From Clostridium sp. 'deep sea' (GTDB lineage Bacteria > Bacillota > UBA994 > PWPR01), in NCBI RefSeq assembly GCF_014931565.1, contig NZ_CP063353.1, forward strand, positions 2,418,001 through 2,482,000: DNA of 64,000 nucleotides. The letters run 5' to 3'. The position numbers were made by a program, and so were the translations under genes. The notes under the pieces are model-generated. The model ran no database searches, was not told the DNA's origin, and saw only the letters and a list, made by a program, of their open reading frames with translations. Of the stretch, positions 7,810-17,293 are shown piece after piece; the first letter of the stretch is position 1; each line of letters starts with the position of its first letter.

Positions 7810-10800
7810 TTAATTTTTAGCTAACTTTATTCCTGTTTCATAACCATTAAGGTTTATTATTTCTAAATTTTCATTTACTTCTTGCAGTGCATCAGCAAGT
7901 GTTTCTTGTTTAACCCACTCATTATATTCATGTAATGCTGTAGCAACTTCAGCAGTGGACTTAAAATAAATGCTGATTCTATCACTTACATCATAGCCAT
8001 TATTTTTACGCATTTGCTGAACTTTAGAAACAAACTCTCTAGCCAAACCTTCATTTATTAGCTGCTGGCTTAATTGTGTATCTAAAATTATAAACAAGTT
8101 GTTTTCCATGCTCACTGTAAAGCCTTCTCGAGCTGCCAAGTTGACTTGTATAAGTTCCTTATTTAACTTAACAACTGTATCCGCAACTTTAATTGTAGGT
8201 TCTTCACCATTCTCAAGGCTCATCGCAATTTCATATGCATTTAGTAGATTTAACTGTTTATTAAAAGCCCCTACATTTTTACCTAACATAGGTCCAGCTA
8301 CTCTAAAGTTTGGCTTTAAACTAAAACTCATGTATTGTGAAAGTTCGTTAGTAAATACCACTTTTTTCACATTGAGTTCTTCTTTAATTAAATCAACCAT
8401 ATCACCAATGAGGCTTTCATACTTTCCATCAACTAGTACCTGTGAAATTGGCTGGCGCACTTTAATTTTAACTGATTCACGACCAGATCTACCTAGTTTC
8501 ACTAAGTCTCTAACTAAATCCATTCTTTTTTCAGTTAATTCATTAATTAAACTACTGTTACTCTTAGGATAAGTACTTAAGTGTACTGACTGCTCTCCTG
8601 TTAAATTTTTATATAGCTCTTCAGCTAAAAATGGAGAAATAGGAGCCATAAGCTGACTAATACCCACTAAAACTTCATATGTTGTTTTATATACTGATTT
8701 TTTATCATTTGTAAGCTCTGTTGCCCAAAATCTGCGTCTATTCCTACGAATAAACCAGTTTGATAAATCTTCATTTACAAACTGCTGCAGTCTGCGAACC
8801 GCCTGAGTTAAATTATAATCATCCATTGCTTGATTTACATCTTTAACTAAATTATTATATTTAGAGATTATCCATCTATCAATCTCAGGACGATTTTCGA
8901 CCTTAATCTCAAATTCTCTAGGATTAATATTATCTGATTCAGCATAAAGAGCAAAGAATTTATATACATTTTTTAAGGTAGAAAAGTATTTACTGATAAC
9001 TTCTTTAACTGAGTCCTCATCAAAACGCTTTGGCAACCAAGGAACAGAACTATATAGTAAATACCAACGCAATACATCTGCACCGTATTTCTCAAACATT
9101 TGAAATGGGTCTACTGTATTACCTCTTGACTTAGACATTTTGCGTCCTTCATTATCAAGAATTAAATCATTTACTAAAACTCTTTTGTAAGACGCTTTAC
9201 CTGTCAAAAATACTGAAATTGCTAGTAATGAGTAAAACCAGCCTCGAGTTTGATCAATTCCTTCACTTATATAATCAGCTGGATATAATTTTTCGAAAAA
9301 CTTATCTTTATTTTCGAATGGATAATGATGTTGAGCAAATGGCATTGAACCGCTATCAAACCAGCAGTCAATTACTTCGCTAACACGGGTCATAGGTTTG
9401 CCACACTTTTCACATGTTAAATGAATATCATCGACATAAGGACGGTGTAGCTCTATACTTTCATCGATATCCTCAATAGCTCTCTCCACTAACTCTTTAC
9501 GTGAACCTATTGTATCAAAATGTCCACAATCACATCTCCATATGTTTAAAGGTGTTCCCCAATATCTACTGCGAGATAAAGCCCAGTCGTTTAAATTCTC
9601 TAACCAGTTACCAAATCTTTTTTCTCCAACGTAGGGTGGGTACCATTCAATTTGATTGTTGGCTTCAATTAGTTTATCCTGAATTTTAGTAATCTCAATA
9701 TACCAGCTTTTTCGGGCATAATACAGCAAAGGAGTTTTACATCTCCAGCAATGAGGGTAGTTATGTTCCATTCGCTGTTTACTATACATTTTACCTTCAG
9801 CACGCAAATACTTAATTATCTCTGGGTCAGCATCCATAACAAACATACCCTGCCATGGTGTTGCTGTATATTTACCGCTATTATCTACAGGCTGTAATAC
9901 AGGTAGGTTGTATCTACGTCCTGTTTCATAGTCATCTTGACCAAAGGCAGGCGCCGTATGAACAATACCAGTTCCATCAGATGTAGTTACATAATCTGCG
10001 ACTGTAACAAAGAATGCTTTTTTATCGGTCTTTAGAAATGGCATAAGTTGCTCATATTCTTTATACTCTAAATCTTTACCCTTAAAGGTCTCTAATACTT
10101 GAAAATCACCTTTTATCACATGAGAGGCTAAGTCTTTAGCTAAAATATATACTGTGTTATCTTCTTCTGACCGTACCTTAACATAATCTACATCAGCATT
10201 AACTGCTAAAGTAACGTTAGAAGCGAGTGTCCAAGGAGTAGTAGTCCAAGCTAAGAAATAAGCATCTTCGTCTTTAACTTTAAACTTGGCAACTACAGTA
10301 TCAGATTTAATTTCTTTATAACCCTGAGCAACCTCATGACTAGCTAAACCAGTACCGCAACGAGGGCAATAAGGTAAGATTTTATGTCCTTCATAAATAA
10401 AACCTTTTTTATGAAACTCGTTTAAAATCCACCACACTGATTCAATATAATTATTATCAAGAGTTATATATGGATCATCTAAATCAATTAAATAACCCAT
10501 TTCACGTGTCATTTTACGCCATAATTCCTCGTAACTAAAGACAGATTCTCGACACTTTTTATTAAACTCAGCTAACCCATATTTTTCTATATCTTGTTTG
10601 CTACTTAGCTTAAGCTGTTTTTCAACCTCTATTTCTACCGGCAAACCATGTGTATCCCAGCCGGCTTTACGTTTAACCTGATAACCCTGCATAGTTTTAT
10701 ATCTACAAACAGTATCTTTAAGGGTTCTTGAGATAACATGGTGGATACCAGGATGACCATTAGCTGTTGGAGGTCCTTCATAAAATACAAAACTCTCAGC

Positions 10801-10911
10801 ACCGTTTCTTTCAGTAATACTTTTTTCTAATAAATTAATTTCATCCCAATAATCAGCAACTCTTTGCTCTGTTTGATAAGCAGATTCATTTTTCAACTGC
10901 GGAAAAATCAT
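7810..10911 (-). CDS. ileS: Isoleucyl-tRNA synthetase, type 2 (eukaryote-like)
   Basis: Charges tRNA-Ile with isoleucine. The class I core shows the ATP motif as 'GHPGIHHV' (GxHH in place of HxGH) and 'KMSKS' in 'GRKMSKSRGN'. The CP1 editing domain is present ('WTTTPWTLASN', 'GTGIVHTAPAFGQDDYETG'), followed by a helical anticodon-binding domain and a long C-terminal extension. The length of about 1033 residues and the motif variant identify the IleRS2 branch, known for natural mupirocin insensitivity. Start choice: a GTG at 10920 lies inside the ribosome site AAAGAGGTGA, so the ATG at 10911 is the real start. A T-box regulates it. Confidence 0.96.
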   Translation of the reverse strand: MIFPQLKNESAYQTEQRVADYWDEINLLEKSITERNGAESFVFYEGPPTANGHPGIHHVISRTLKDTVCRYKTMQGYQVKRKAGWDTHGLPVEIEVEKQLKLSSKQDIEKYGLAEFNKKCRESVFSYEELWRKMTREMGYLIDLDDPYITLDNNYIESVWWILNEFHKKGFIYEGHKILPYCPRCGTGLASHEVAQGYKEIKSDTVVAKFKVKDEDAYFLAWTTTPWTLASNVTLAVNADVDYVKVRSEEDNTVYILAKDLASHVIKGDFQVLETFKGKDLEYKEYEQLMPFLKTDKKAFFVTVADYVTTSDGTGIVHTAPAFGQDDYETGRRYNLPVLQPVDNSGKYTATPWQGMFVMDADPEIIKYLRAEGKMYSKQRMEHNYPHCWRCKTPLLYYARKSWYIEITKIQDKLIEANNQIEWYPPYVGEKRFGNWLENLNDWALSRSRYWGTPLNIWRCDCGHFDTIGSRKELVERAIEDIDESIELHRPYVDDIHLTCEKCGKPMTRVSEVIDCWFDSGSMPFAQHHYPFENKDKFFEKLYPADYISEGIDQTRGWFYSLLAISVFLTGKASYKRVLVNDLILDNEGRKMSKSRGNTVDPFQMFEKYGADVLRWYLLYSSVPWLPKRFDEDSVKEVISKYFSTLKNVYKFFALYAESDNINPREFEIKVENRPEIDRWIISKYNNLVKDVNQAMDDYNLTQAVRRLQQFVNEDLSNWFIRRNRRRFWATELTNDKKSVYKTTYEVLVGISQLMAPISPFLAEELYKNLTGEQSVHLSTYPKSNSSLINELTEKRMDLVRDLVKLGRSGRESVKIKVRQPISQVLVDGKYESLIGDMVDLIKEELNVKKVVFTNELSQYMSFSLKPNFRVAGPMLGKNVGAFNKQLNLLNAYEIAMSLENGEEPTIKVADTVVKLNKELIQVNLAAREGFTVSMENNLFIILDTQLSQQLINEGLAREFVSKVQQMRKNNGYDVSDRISIYFKSTAEVATALHEYNEWVKQETLADALQEVNENLEIINLNGYETGIKLAKN

Positions 10912-10927
10912 TTTTATCACCTCTTTA

Positions 10928-11184
10928 AAATAAATAAATCCCTGAGTAATTTCTTACCCAGGGACGATAATAACCGCGGTACCACCCTAGTTCTAAACCT
11001 AATAATAAGTTTAGCTCTCTTAAATTTAACGCATTTTACGTATACTCTTACTAAAGTTCAGAATATAGGCTCCTAGGTGATTCCTATAAATTTGTGTAAG
11101 TTGCCTTACAGCCTAGAGCAACCTCTCTTCTACACTTCAAAATAGCATTCCTAATCTTAGCCTCTACTATATTAGATTAGAGAC
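10928..11184 (-). promoter_or_regulatory. T-box riboswitch leader of ileS
   Basis: The minus strand carries the T-box sequence AGGGTGGTACCGCGG (10988-10974), which pairs with the uncharged tRNA acceptor end. It is followed by a terminator helix (TCCCTGGGTAA with TTACTCAGGGA, 10963-10938) and TTTATTTATTTT. Upstream stems include a perfect TGTAAG-GCAA-CTTACA hairpin (11110-11095) inside a longer helix. An ATC triplet in the 3' internal loop of that helix (11081-11079) would fit an isoleucine specifier, but I cannot confirm the fold by eye. Uncharged tRNA-Ile should stabilise the antiterminator and switch ileS on. Confidence 0.93.
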
Positions 11185-11213
11185 ATTATACATTATATAT
11201 ATCACTAGTTCAA
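11185..11213 (-). promoter_or_regulatory. SigA-type promoter of the ileS T-box transcript
   Basis: The -35 element TTGAAC (11213-11208) and the -10 element TATAAT (11190-11185) are separated by exactly 17 bases, directly before the first leader stem. Confidence 0.85.
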
Positions 11214-11223
11214 GTTTTTTGGT

Positions 11224-11853
11224 TTATCTTAAAAAATTTTGCAGTTGTAACTCTGTAATAACTGTATGATTAACATTTAAGTCATACAATCTTAAACCTA
11301 CAGCTAATTGATTTAATTCTATACTTTTATTACCAAAACTAGTTATTTTGTGTTTATAATACGACCAAATACATCCAGTTGAATCATTAAAAGTTTGAAC
11401 ACTATTAAGAGGTCTCCTAAATCCTTGGGACACATCTTCTAAAGTAATATTATTGAGCAAGCTAACTTTGTTATTTTTATAGCCAGGGTAGTTAACAGTA
11501 ATGTCTATAAATTTATTGCCCCTATCTTCCTTACATTTTAGTTCTAGAGCAAAATAGCTTGCCATGTTTATATTTTTAGCAGCAAGAAAAGCTACTAGCT
11601 CATCATCGTTTTTATAGTATGGTGAATTATAAAACTTTGCTCCATTAATTATTAACGGATTATTACTAATATCTTTTTCTGCTAAGCTATTATGAATATT
11701 TAGCAGTAAAGTTATCATTTGATTTTTTAATTGTTGTACTGTAGTTTTTTTACGAGACTCATGAACTATAGGAACTACTATTACAGCAATTAATGATAAT
11801 AAGGCTAAAAACAATAGTATTTCTAACAAAGTAAAACCCTTATTATTTTTCAT
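11224..11853 (-). CDS. Type IV pilin-like protein with N-terminal methylation motif
   Basis: The N terminus 'MKNNKGFTLLEILLFLALL' is a textbook prepilin signal: a short basic leader, G/F cleavage site, Glu at +5, then about 20 hydrophobic residues. The remaining 170 residues form a soluble head I do not recognise. It could be a minor pilin/pseudopilin of a type IV pilus or a competence-type system; no assembly ATPase or prepilin peptidase gene is next to it. AAGGAGAG precedes the ATG. It follows the large surface protein gene on the same strand with a 38-base gap, so the two may be co-transcribed. Confidence 0.85.
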   Translation of the reverse strand: MKNNKGFTLLEILLFLALLSLIAVIVVPIVHESRKKTTVQQLKNQMITLLLNIHNSLAEKDISNNPLIINGAKFYNSPYYKNDDELVAFLAAKNINMASYFALELKCKEDRGNKFIDITVNYPGYKNNKVSLLNNITLEDVSQGFRRPLNSVQTFNDSTGCIWSYYKHKITSFGNKSIELNQLAVGLRLYDLNVNHTVITELQLQNFLR

Positions 11854-11891
11854 TTGCTCTCCTTACTATTAAATTAAACCTATGTTAATTT

Positions 11892-14800
11892 TTATTTACG
11901 AATCTCAATTGGCTCAAATGCACCTTTGTATTTAACCCTAAAACCTAGCTCATCGGCAACCATTCGTAATGGTACCATTACTCTACCTTCATCGTTATAA
12001 TATGGTGCCATTTGCAACTTACTCATTTTACCATTTATCATAGCGTAGCTACTACCTATTGTCATTGTTATCTCTTTATTTCCTCTTACATACGTAACTG
12101 TATGAGTATTACTATTCCAGCTCATTTCTGCGCCTAAATCTTCAGCAAATTTTACTGGCACCATAGTAACATTATTTATTAACACAGGGGTTCCATAAAC
12201 ACCTTTTTCTCCTATTTTAAAAACTATTGGCTCAAAATCTTTTTCGTAAAATACTGTTATTGTTTCGCTATAGGACATATGCTTCCTATCGTATATATCA
12301 ACCTTAATTTCATTATTACCTGGTTTTAAATTATTAACCTTTGCCATGTAGAAATTCGCAGGTCTTTTCAGCATTTGATCTTCACCATTTACAAAAATAT
12401 GGAGCATTTCTTCACTATGAGTTAATCTTATTGTAACACGTGGTTGTTTAACAATATTTTGAGCGCTTACTATTTTATTATTAATCACAGAATCTTCCAT
12501 TGTATCTTTTATGTTTATTTCGTATTCAACAAATCTATATTTAACGTCAGTATCCCCCAATACACTTAATGAATCTGCTTTAGTTGCAATATAATAATGT
12601 ATTTTTCCTTCATTATCAGTGTTACCACACTTTCTATAATTAATTTTTATTAGTTTATCTTTTATTGGGTAACCCATAGCATCAACATATGTTATAACAA
12701 TATCTTTTGTATTCTCAAACACCTCTATTGGTGTAACATATAATTTAGCTTTTTCTATAGGGATATCAATTAACTTTATATCTCCACCAGTGTCATCAGA
12801 AACCATATTGATTCTTAGTAATGGGCTAACTCCTGCATAATTAATCTCTTCAAAGTTTAGATTCTTAATTAATGCATAAACTTTGTATACACTATTACCA
12901 GCAAGTTTATCTAGTTTGTTTTCTAAAGCATCAGAGGAGTCGTACAGTCCACCTTCTACACTTGTTCCGCAATCAATTAACTCATAATATAAGTCTTCAT
13001 ATACTGGTTCACCTGTTTTAGGATCTATAACTGAGAATTCTAAACTTTTAATAAAATCTTGAGTGATTATTGGCAGTTCACTACCCATAAATTTTATTTC
13101 AGGTCTTATAACCTCAACAATTACGGATCCTGTATTTGAACTATATTTATTTTTAGGTACAAACTCTAAATCTCCAACCGTTTCATTCCTACATGTATGG
13201 ATTATTCTTATGCCATCATTAGTAATATTTGAATTTATCTCTATTGAATTTATAGTTCTCCAACCAATACCATCTTCTAGTATATCTATTGAATCTGGAA
13301 TAACTACATTTCCATTTCCATCATAAACATTTAGGTAGTATATTTTTTCTTCCCCAGGCCTTGTACTAGTTTCACTGATTTGAACATTCCAGGCGTTTAT
13401 TCCTTTTACTAATATAGCTTTATCTAAAACTGCCATTCTAGTAACCGACCCATCCATATTTTGGCGATACACAACAACATTTAGGTATCCACTACCCTCA
13501 GCGTGCCAGTTACTAACACGATAAATGCCTTCAACAATATTTAAAGTAGCAGAGTCAATAAACATATATCCTTTTTCTCCTGCATACTTACCATTTTCAT
13601 CTAAAGCGTAAGACATTGATCTCCGTATTTCAGGGTGGTTTACACCATATATATTTTTACCAATATAAATTATGGCATTATTAATAGCATAGCCATTCTC
13701 ATCTTTAACAGTAATAATTTGCTCAACTTTTTTGTTAGGGTAAACTATATTTTCTTTAACAGAGACCTGAAAACCATTTAAATTAAAGTGACCATTTTTC
13801 GTATAACAACGTTGGTATTTTCCATTATTAATTTCATAAACATCTAATATATACCTAAATTCGCCACCTTGATATAAAGGTATATTTACTACTGATTTGC
13901 TTATTCCTAAGAATTGAGCCTGTGATAGTCCAGCTGGTAATAAAGACGGATATGGAGTTTTTTTATCTTCATCACTAAGTAAGGTATGTACAATTTTTGG
14001 TCTTTGTCCTGGAGAGAAATATTTTAATACATATCCCCCGATTAACTGTTTTTGTGACTTTTCATTTTTTATTGCTTTACCGTCTTTATAATAAACAATG
14101 TCATCATATGGAGAACTATAATCTATACCACCTAAATCAACTATTAAAGATCCACAATCTCGATCAATGAACAAATCTTCTCCAACCAAGATATCTCCTT
14201 CAGATGATGTGACTTTTATTTCAAAGCTATTCATATAGATATCTTCACTAACTGTATATCCGCAATCTTTTACCTTCTTCAAAACTACAACGACTTTGTA
14301 ACTACCAATTGTTAGCTTATTAAGTGCCGTTCTACTAAATGGAGTAAATGTTAACAATTCACTCTTACCACTATTAATAAGTAAGCCAGATTTACCTACT
14401 TTAGTTATTTCATCATCTTTATAGTCGTATAATTTTGCTACTAATATATAATCTTCATTTAATTTGTCTTTATAATAATACCAATTGGGCAAATCATTAA
14501 CCATTATTCTAAAATTGGTGTTTAAAGTACCTTGCGGAATAACGCTGTGACTCAATGTTGCATTAAGTTTTAAATGATTCACCTTTCCTGTTGCAATTAC
14601 AACTTCATATCTTTTTATTACGTCATCACCTGAATCATATTCTGGTCTCATTTCTAAAACCAACTCCAAAGTACCTCCATGATCCAAATCGATCTTATTA
14701 TTAAGTAAAAAACCAAAACTACCATTATTTCTGACTTGAACAGTATCTATAAAGCGTTCACCCTTATATCTAATTCCTATATCTTGCTTATCGGAATTAT

Positions 14801-15293
14801 ATATTTTACCAGATATACTTACATAACCTTTTTCACCACAGTTAAATTCAATTTTATTATCAAGCTCAAATTCAGGTATAACTGCATAGAAAGGCATTAA
14901 TATTCTATACTCTTCTTTATCTTTAACATTATTTTTATTTACATCTAAATAAATTGTTGATCCTATATTCTTTATCAAATCTGATAAAACCATTTCTAAA
15001 TCATATCTACCAGATGAAGCAGTTAAAATAGACAGTTTAAAATGTCCACCATCAATCTTTGCAGTTAATCCTGTTCTTTTATCATATATTTTTTGTCCAT
15101 TAAGGGCATTTGATATATTATTTGTAGATGTATCTATTACAAAACCATCTATACTTTTTATTAATTGACCATCAACATACTTTATAACAGGGTCTTCTAT
15201 TCTAAGTTCATACTTTAAATCCTCCGCTTCTGCCTTAACTGCTGGAATAAATAGTATACAAAATACCAATAAAAATATTATCTTTTTCATCAT
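11892..15293 (-). CDS. Large exported surface protein with C-terminal stalk (copper amine oxidase N) domain
   Basis: About 1130 residues with an N-terminal signal peptide ('IIFLLVFCILFIPAVKAEA'), a long series of beta-rich Ig/CNA-like modules and, from about residue 1020, a copper-amine-oxidase-N (stalk) domain marked by 'TMVPVKFAEDLGAEMSW' and 'VMVPLRMVADELGF'. It is a diverged paralogue of the S-layer-like protein at 57547-60762: matching blocks include an Asp-rich 'IYLDVNKNNVKDKEEY' loop, 'NAWNVQIS' and 'PEIKFMGS'. The stalk domain presumably holds it to the wall, as SLH domains do elsewhere. The start is ambiguous among TTG-ATG-ATG; GGGAG fits the ATG codons at 15293 or 15290. Confidence 0.85.
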   Translation of the reverse strand: MMKKIIFLLVFCILFIPAVKAEAEDLKYELRIEDPVIKYVDGQLIKSIDGFVIDTSTNNISNALNGQKIYDKRTGLTAKIDGGHFKLSILTASSGRYDLEMVLSDLIKNIGSTIYLDVNKNNVKDKEEYRILMPFYAVIPEFELDNKIEFNCGEKGYVSISGKIYNSDKQDIGIRYKGERFIDTVQVRNNGSFGFLLNNKIDLDHGGTLELVLEMRPEYDSGDDVIKRYEVVIATGKVNHLKLNATLSHSVIPQGTLNTNFRIMVNDLPNWYYYKDKLNEDYILVAKLYDYKDDEITKVGKSGLLINSGKSELLTFTPFSRTALNKLTIGSYKVVVVLKKVKDCGYTVSEDIYMNSFEIKVTSSEGDILVGEDLFIDRDCGSLIVDLGGIDYSSPYDDIVYYKDGKAIKNEKSQKQLIGGYVLKYFSPGQRPKIVHTLLSDEDKKTPYPSLLPAGLSQAQFLGISKSVVNIPLYQGGEFRYILDVYEINNGKYQRCYTKNGHFNLNGFQVSVKENIVYPNKKVEQIITVKDENGYAINNAIIYIGKNIYGVNHPEIRRSMSYALDENGKYAGEKGYMFIDSATLNIVEGIYRVSNWHAEGSGYLNVVVYRQNMDGSVTRMAVLDKAILVKGINAWNVQISETSTRPGEEKIYYLNVYDGNGNVVIPDSIDILEDGIGWRTINSIEINSNITNDGIRIIHTCRNETVGDLEFVPKNKYSSNTGSVIVEVIRPEIKFMGSELPIITQDFIKSLEFSVIDPKTGEPVYEDLYYELIDCGTSVEGGLYDSSDALENKLDKLAGNSVYKVYALIKNLNFEEINYAGVSPLLRINMVSDDTGGDIKLIDIPIEKAKLYVTPIEVFENTKDIVITYVDAMGYPIKDKLIKINYRKCGNTDNEGKIHYYIATKADSLSVLGDTDVKYRFVEYEINIKDTMEDSVINNKIVSAQNIVKQPRVTIRLTHSEEMLHIFVNGEDQMLKRPANFYMAKVNNLKPGNNEIKVDIYDRKHMSYSETITVFYEKDFEPIVFKIGEKGVYGTPVLINNVTMVPVKFAEDLGAEMSWNSNTHTVTYVRGNKEITMTIGSSYAMINGKMSKLQMAPYYNDEGRVMVPLRMVADELGFRVKYKGAFEPIEIRK

Positions 15294-15471
15294 CAATTCT
15301 CCCTATGTAGCTGTTTAATCTTTATTATTAGTTGTTTATTTAACTCATTATAGTTTATATCGGCATTAATTATTTTTTTTAGAAATTCTGAGGTTAAGTA
15401 CATCATATTATCTATTATGACTTAACTATATTATAGTAGTTTAGCTTTTCTATTCACTAAAACCACTTTAC

Positions 15472-15561
15472 CTAATCATTATTAATATAAATATCATCAT
15501 TGCTCCAATTAATTTTAAATTCTAAGCAGTGACTAAAAAACTCTACTGGTATCAATATTAC
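15472..15561 (-). pseudogene. Remnant of a stalk (copper amine oxidase N) domain
   Basis: On the minus strand this 29-codon stretch, ending in TAG, reads 'LIPVEFFSHCLEFKINWSND'. It matches the C-terminal half of the stalk domains of the two intact surface proteins in the window (pattern: hydrophobic-P-V/L-R-F/M..A..L-G-F.V.W). It has no start and is closed by stops on both sides. An upstream fragment in the same orientation (about 15587-15640) reads like the beginning of such a domain. I infer a third surface-protein gene that has decayed to its tail. Confidence 0.55.
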
Positions 15562-15800
15562 TTTATCTTATAATATTGTTACTTAGTTTACTTCAATATT
15601 ATTTAGGGTAAGTATTTTTACTTGCAAAGGTTTAATATCTTGTTTAATTTTTTACAGTGATTAATCAATTTTTTGGTCTAGTCTTTAGTAAAAGCAAAAA
15701 TTAACATCTCAATAATAGGACGATTTTTTTAAGTTTTTTGTTTCAGGCAGCTTTAAACTAGCTTAGTTTTATTATACACAATAATACTACCTAAAAAGAT

Positions 15801-15840
15801 AAAAAAATGAGTAAATAGCTAAATTTTTAACTATCTACTC
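15801..15840 (-). terminator. Terminator downstream of the small basic protein gene
   Basis: GAGTA (15809-15813) and TACTC (15836-15840) close an imperfect AT-rich stem; the minus strand then runs into TTTTTTT. Confidence 0.55.
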
Positions 15841-15913
15841 TTAATATATTTATGATATTTTCATCTATTTAATATTTTATTACTACACAAAAATCACTCT
15901 AAATTTAACTTTT

Positions 15914-16186
15914 TTAATAACCCTTTAGTTTTATTTCCTCTTGTTTTTTACTTATAATATTATTCTTTTCTACAACAATTTTTTCATCTGTATAATAGTA
16001 TTTTTGCTCAACCTCTATAGGTTTATTTTTCTGCCTACTCTGCCATTCCTGTAGTAGTTTAATAACATTACGCCTGTTTCTGCTTTTGTTGGGTTTTTGA
16101 AGCCTCTTAGAGTAAGTAATATTCTCATCACTGTATTGCTTTTTTTTATCATTAACAATATTAGAGCTAATTTTTTTTTGAAACAT
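15914..16186 (-). CDS. Small basic hypothetical protein
   Basis: A 90-residue Lys/Arg/Asn-rich protein without hydrophobic segments. The middle ('KRLQKPNKSRNRRNVIKLL') is strongly basic and could touch nucleic acid. I do not recognise a family. It is called real because AGGAGTG stands at proper spacing before the ATG and a terminator follows. It is divergent from ung. Confidence 0.6.
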   Translation of the reverse strand: MFQKKISSNIVNDKKKQYSDENITYSKRLQKPNKSRNRRNVIKLLQEWQSRQKNKPIEVEQKYYYTDEKIVVEKNNIISKKQEEIKLKGY

Positions 16187-16356
16187 AGGTAAACACTCCT
16201 AAAGCTTAGTACTAATTTACTACAAAAAGCAATCTATATATACCTTTGTTTGTTTTTTTGTAGTATGCTTTTAGTAACAAAAGGTTTTTTCATTTGACTA
16301 ATTTTTACACTCAATTAATCATTTTGTCGAAAAATTAACTACTAGGAGAGAGAAAA

Positions 16357-17025
16357 ATTAATATTACTAATACCAATTGGCATAACATGTTAAAAGAAGA
16401 ACTTAACAAACAATATTATATTGAACTAAAGCAATTTTTAAATAAGGAGTATGCTAGTAAAGTAATTTATCCACCTCAAAAAGATGTTTTTAGAGCCTTT
16501 GATTTAACAGATTATAATCATGTTAAAGTTGTTATTATAGGACAAGATCCATATCACGGCTTTGGACAAGCTCATGGTTTAAGCTTTTCAGTTAAAGTAG
16601 GAGTGTCTATTCCACGTTCACTTAAAAATATTTATAAAGAATTGAAAAATACATTGGGATGTAAAATAGCTCCTCATGGTAATTTAACTAAGTGGGCACA
16701 ACAAGGAGTGCTTTTGTTAAATAGTGTTCTTACTGTGGAAGCAGGCAATCCTAATTCTCACAGAAATAGGGGTTGGGAAAAACTTACTAATAAAGCTATT
16801 GAATTACTAAATGAAAAAGAGCAGCCTTTGGTGTTTATGTTATGGGGTAATAATGCCCGAAAAAAAAGCTGTTTAATCACCAATAAAAAGCACCTAGTTC
16901 TGCAAGCAGCTCATCCTAGTCCTTTATCTGCCTCCCGAGGTTTTTTTGGTTGTAATCATTTTAAACTTGCTAATGATTTTTTAATCAACAATAATAAAAG
17001 CTCTATAGATTGGTGTATTACTTAA
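16357..17025 (+). CDS. ung: Uracil-DNA glycosylase, family 1
   Basis: Base-excision repair enzyme that removes uracil from DNA. The water-activating motif 'GQDPYHG' and the 'HPSPLSA' minor-groove/His loop are intact, as is 'LLLNSVLTVEAG'. Start choice: the first ATG (16387) has no ribosome site. The frame stays open upstream and encodes 'NTNWHNMLKEEL', which matches the conserved Trp-containing N terminus of bacterial Ung. GGAGAG at 16345 stands 8 bases before an ATT at 16357. I therefore extend the gene to that ATT as a rare start (222 residues); 16387 is the conservative alternative. Confidence 0.85.
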   Translation: MNITNTNWHNMLKEELNKQYYIELKQFLNKEYASKVIYPPQKDVFRAFDLTDYNHVKVVIIGQDPYHGFGQAHGLSFSVKVGVSIPRSLKNIYKELKNTLGCKIAPHGNLTKWAQQGVLLLNSVLTVEAGNPNSHRNRGWEKLTNKAIELLNEKEQPLVFMLWGNNARKKSCLITNKKHLVLQAAHPSPLSASRGFFGCNHFKLANDFLINNNKSSIDWCIT

Positions 17026-17029
17026 TATC

Positions 17030-17056
17030 AAAAAGAGGCCGGAAAAGTCCGGCCTC
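17030..17056 (-). terminator. GC-rich hairpin between ung and the Hsp70-like unit
   Basis: A perfect 9-bp stem (GAGGCCGGA 17035-17043, TCCGGCCTC 17048-17056) with loop AAAG. The T-run follows on the minus strand (TTTTTGAT), so it mainly ends the leftward Hsp70-like transcript; it may also stall ung transcription. The 240 bases up to 17293 hold no gene, only a perfect ACAACAAT/ATTGTTGT hairpin near 17129-17147. Confidence 0.75.
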
Positions 17057-17293
17057 GTATAATGCCAAAATTAATTTATAATAATCACTTATTTATATAG
17101 TACATATATTACCGTTTACTGGGGTAATAACAACAATAAAATTGTTGTTTCGTAAATATAAATATTTAATATTATGCTTTATTAATCTTGGCTTTTATAG
17201 TATTCCTAGTTATAAGCTTTATATTCGTTAAAAACATTTTTTTATACTAAAGCTCCATGTAATTTTTGGTATTAATATATGTAAAGGTAATTT

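Larger units (their letters stand above)
15297..15913. other. Intergenic region, AT-rich, with decayed stalk-domain sequence
   Basis: About 600 bases without an intact gene. It contains a gene remnant at 15472-15561 and a terminator at 15801-15840. A TATAAT-like box is present on the minus strand near 15770, but no convincing -35 goes with it. Confidence 0.5.
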
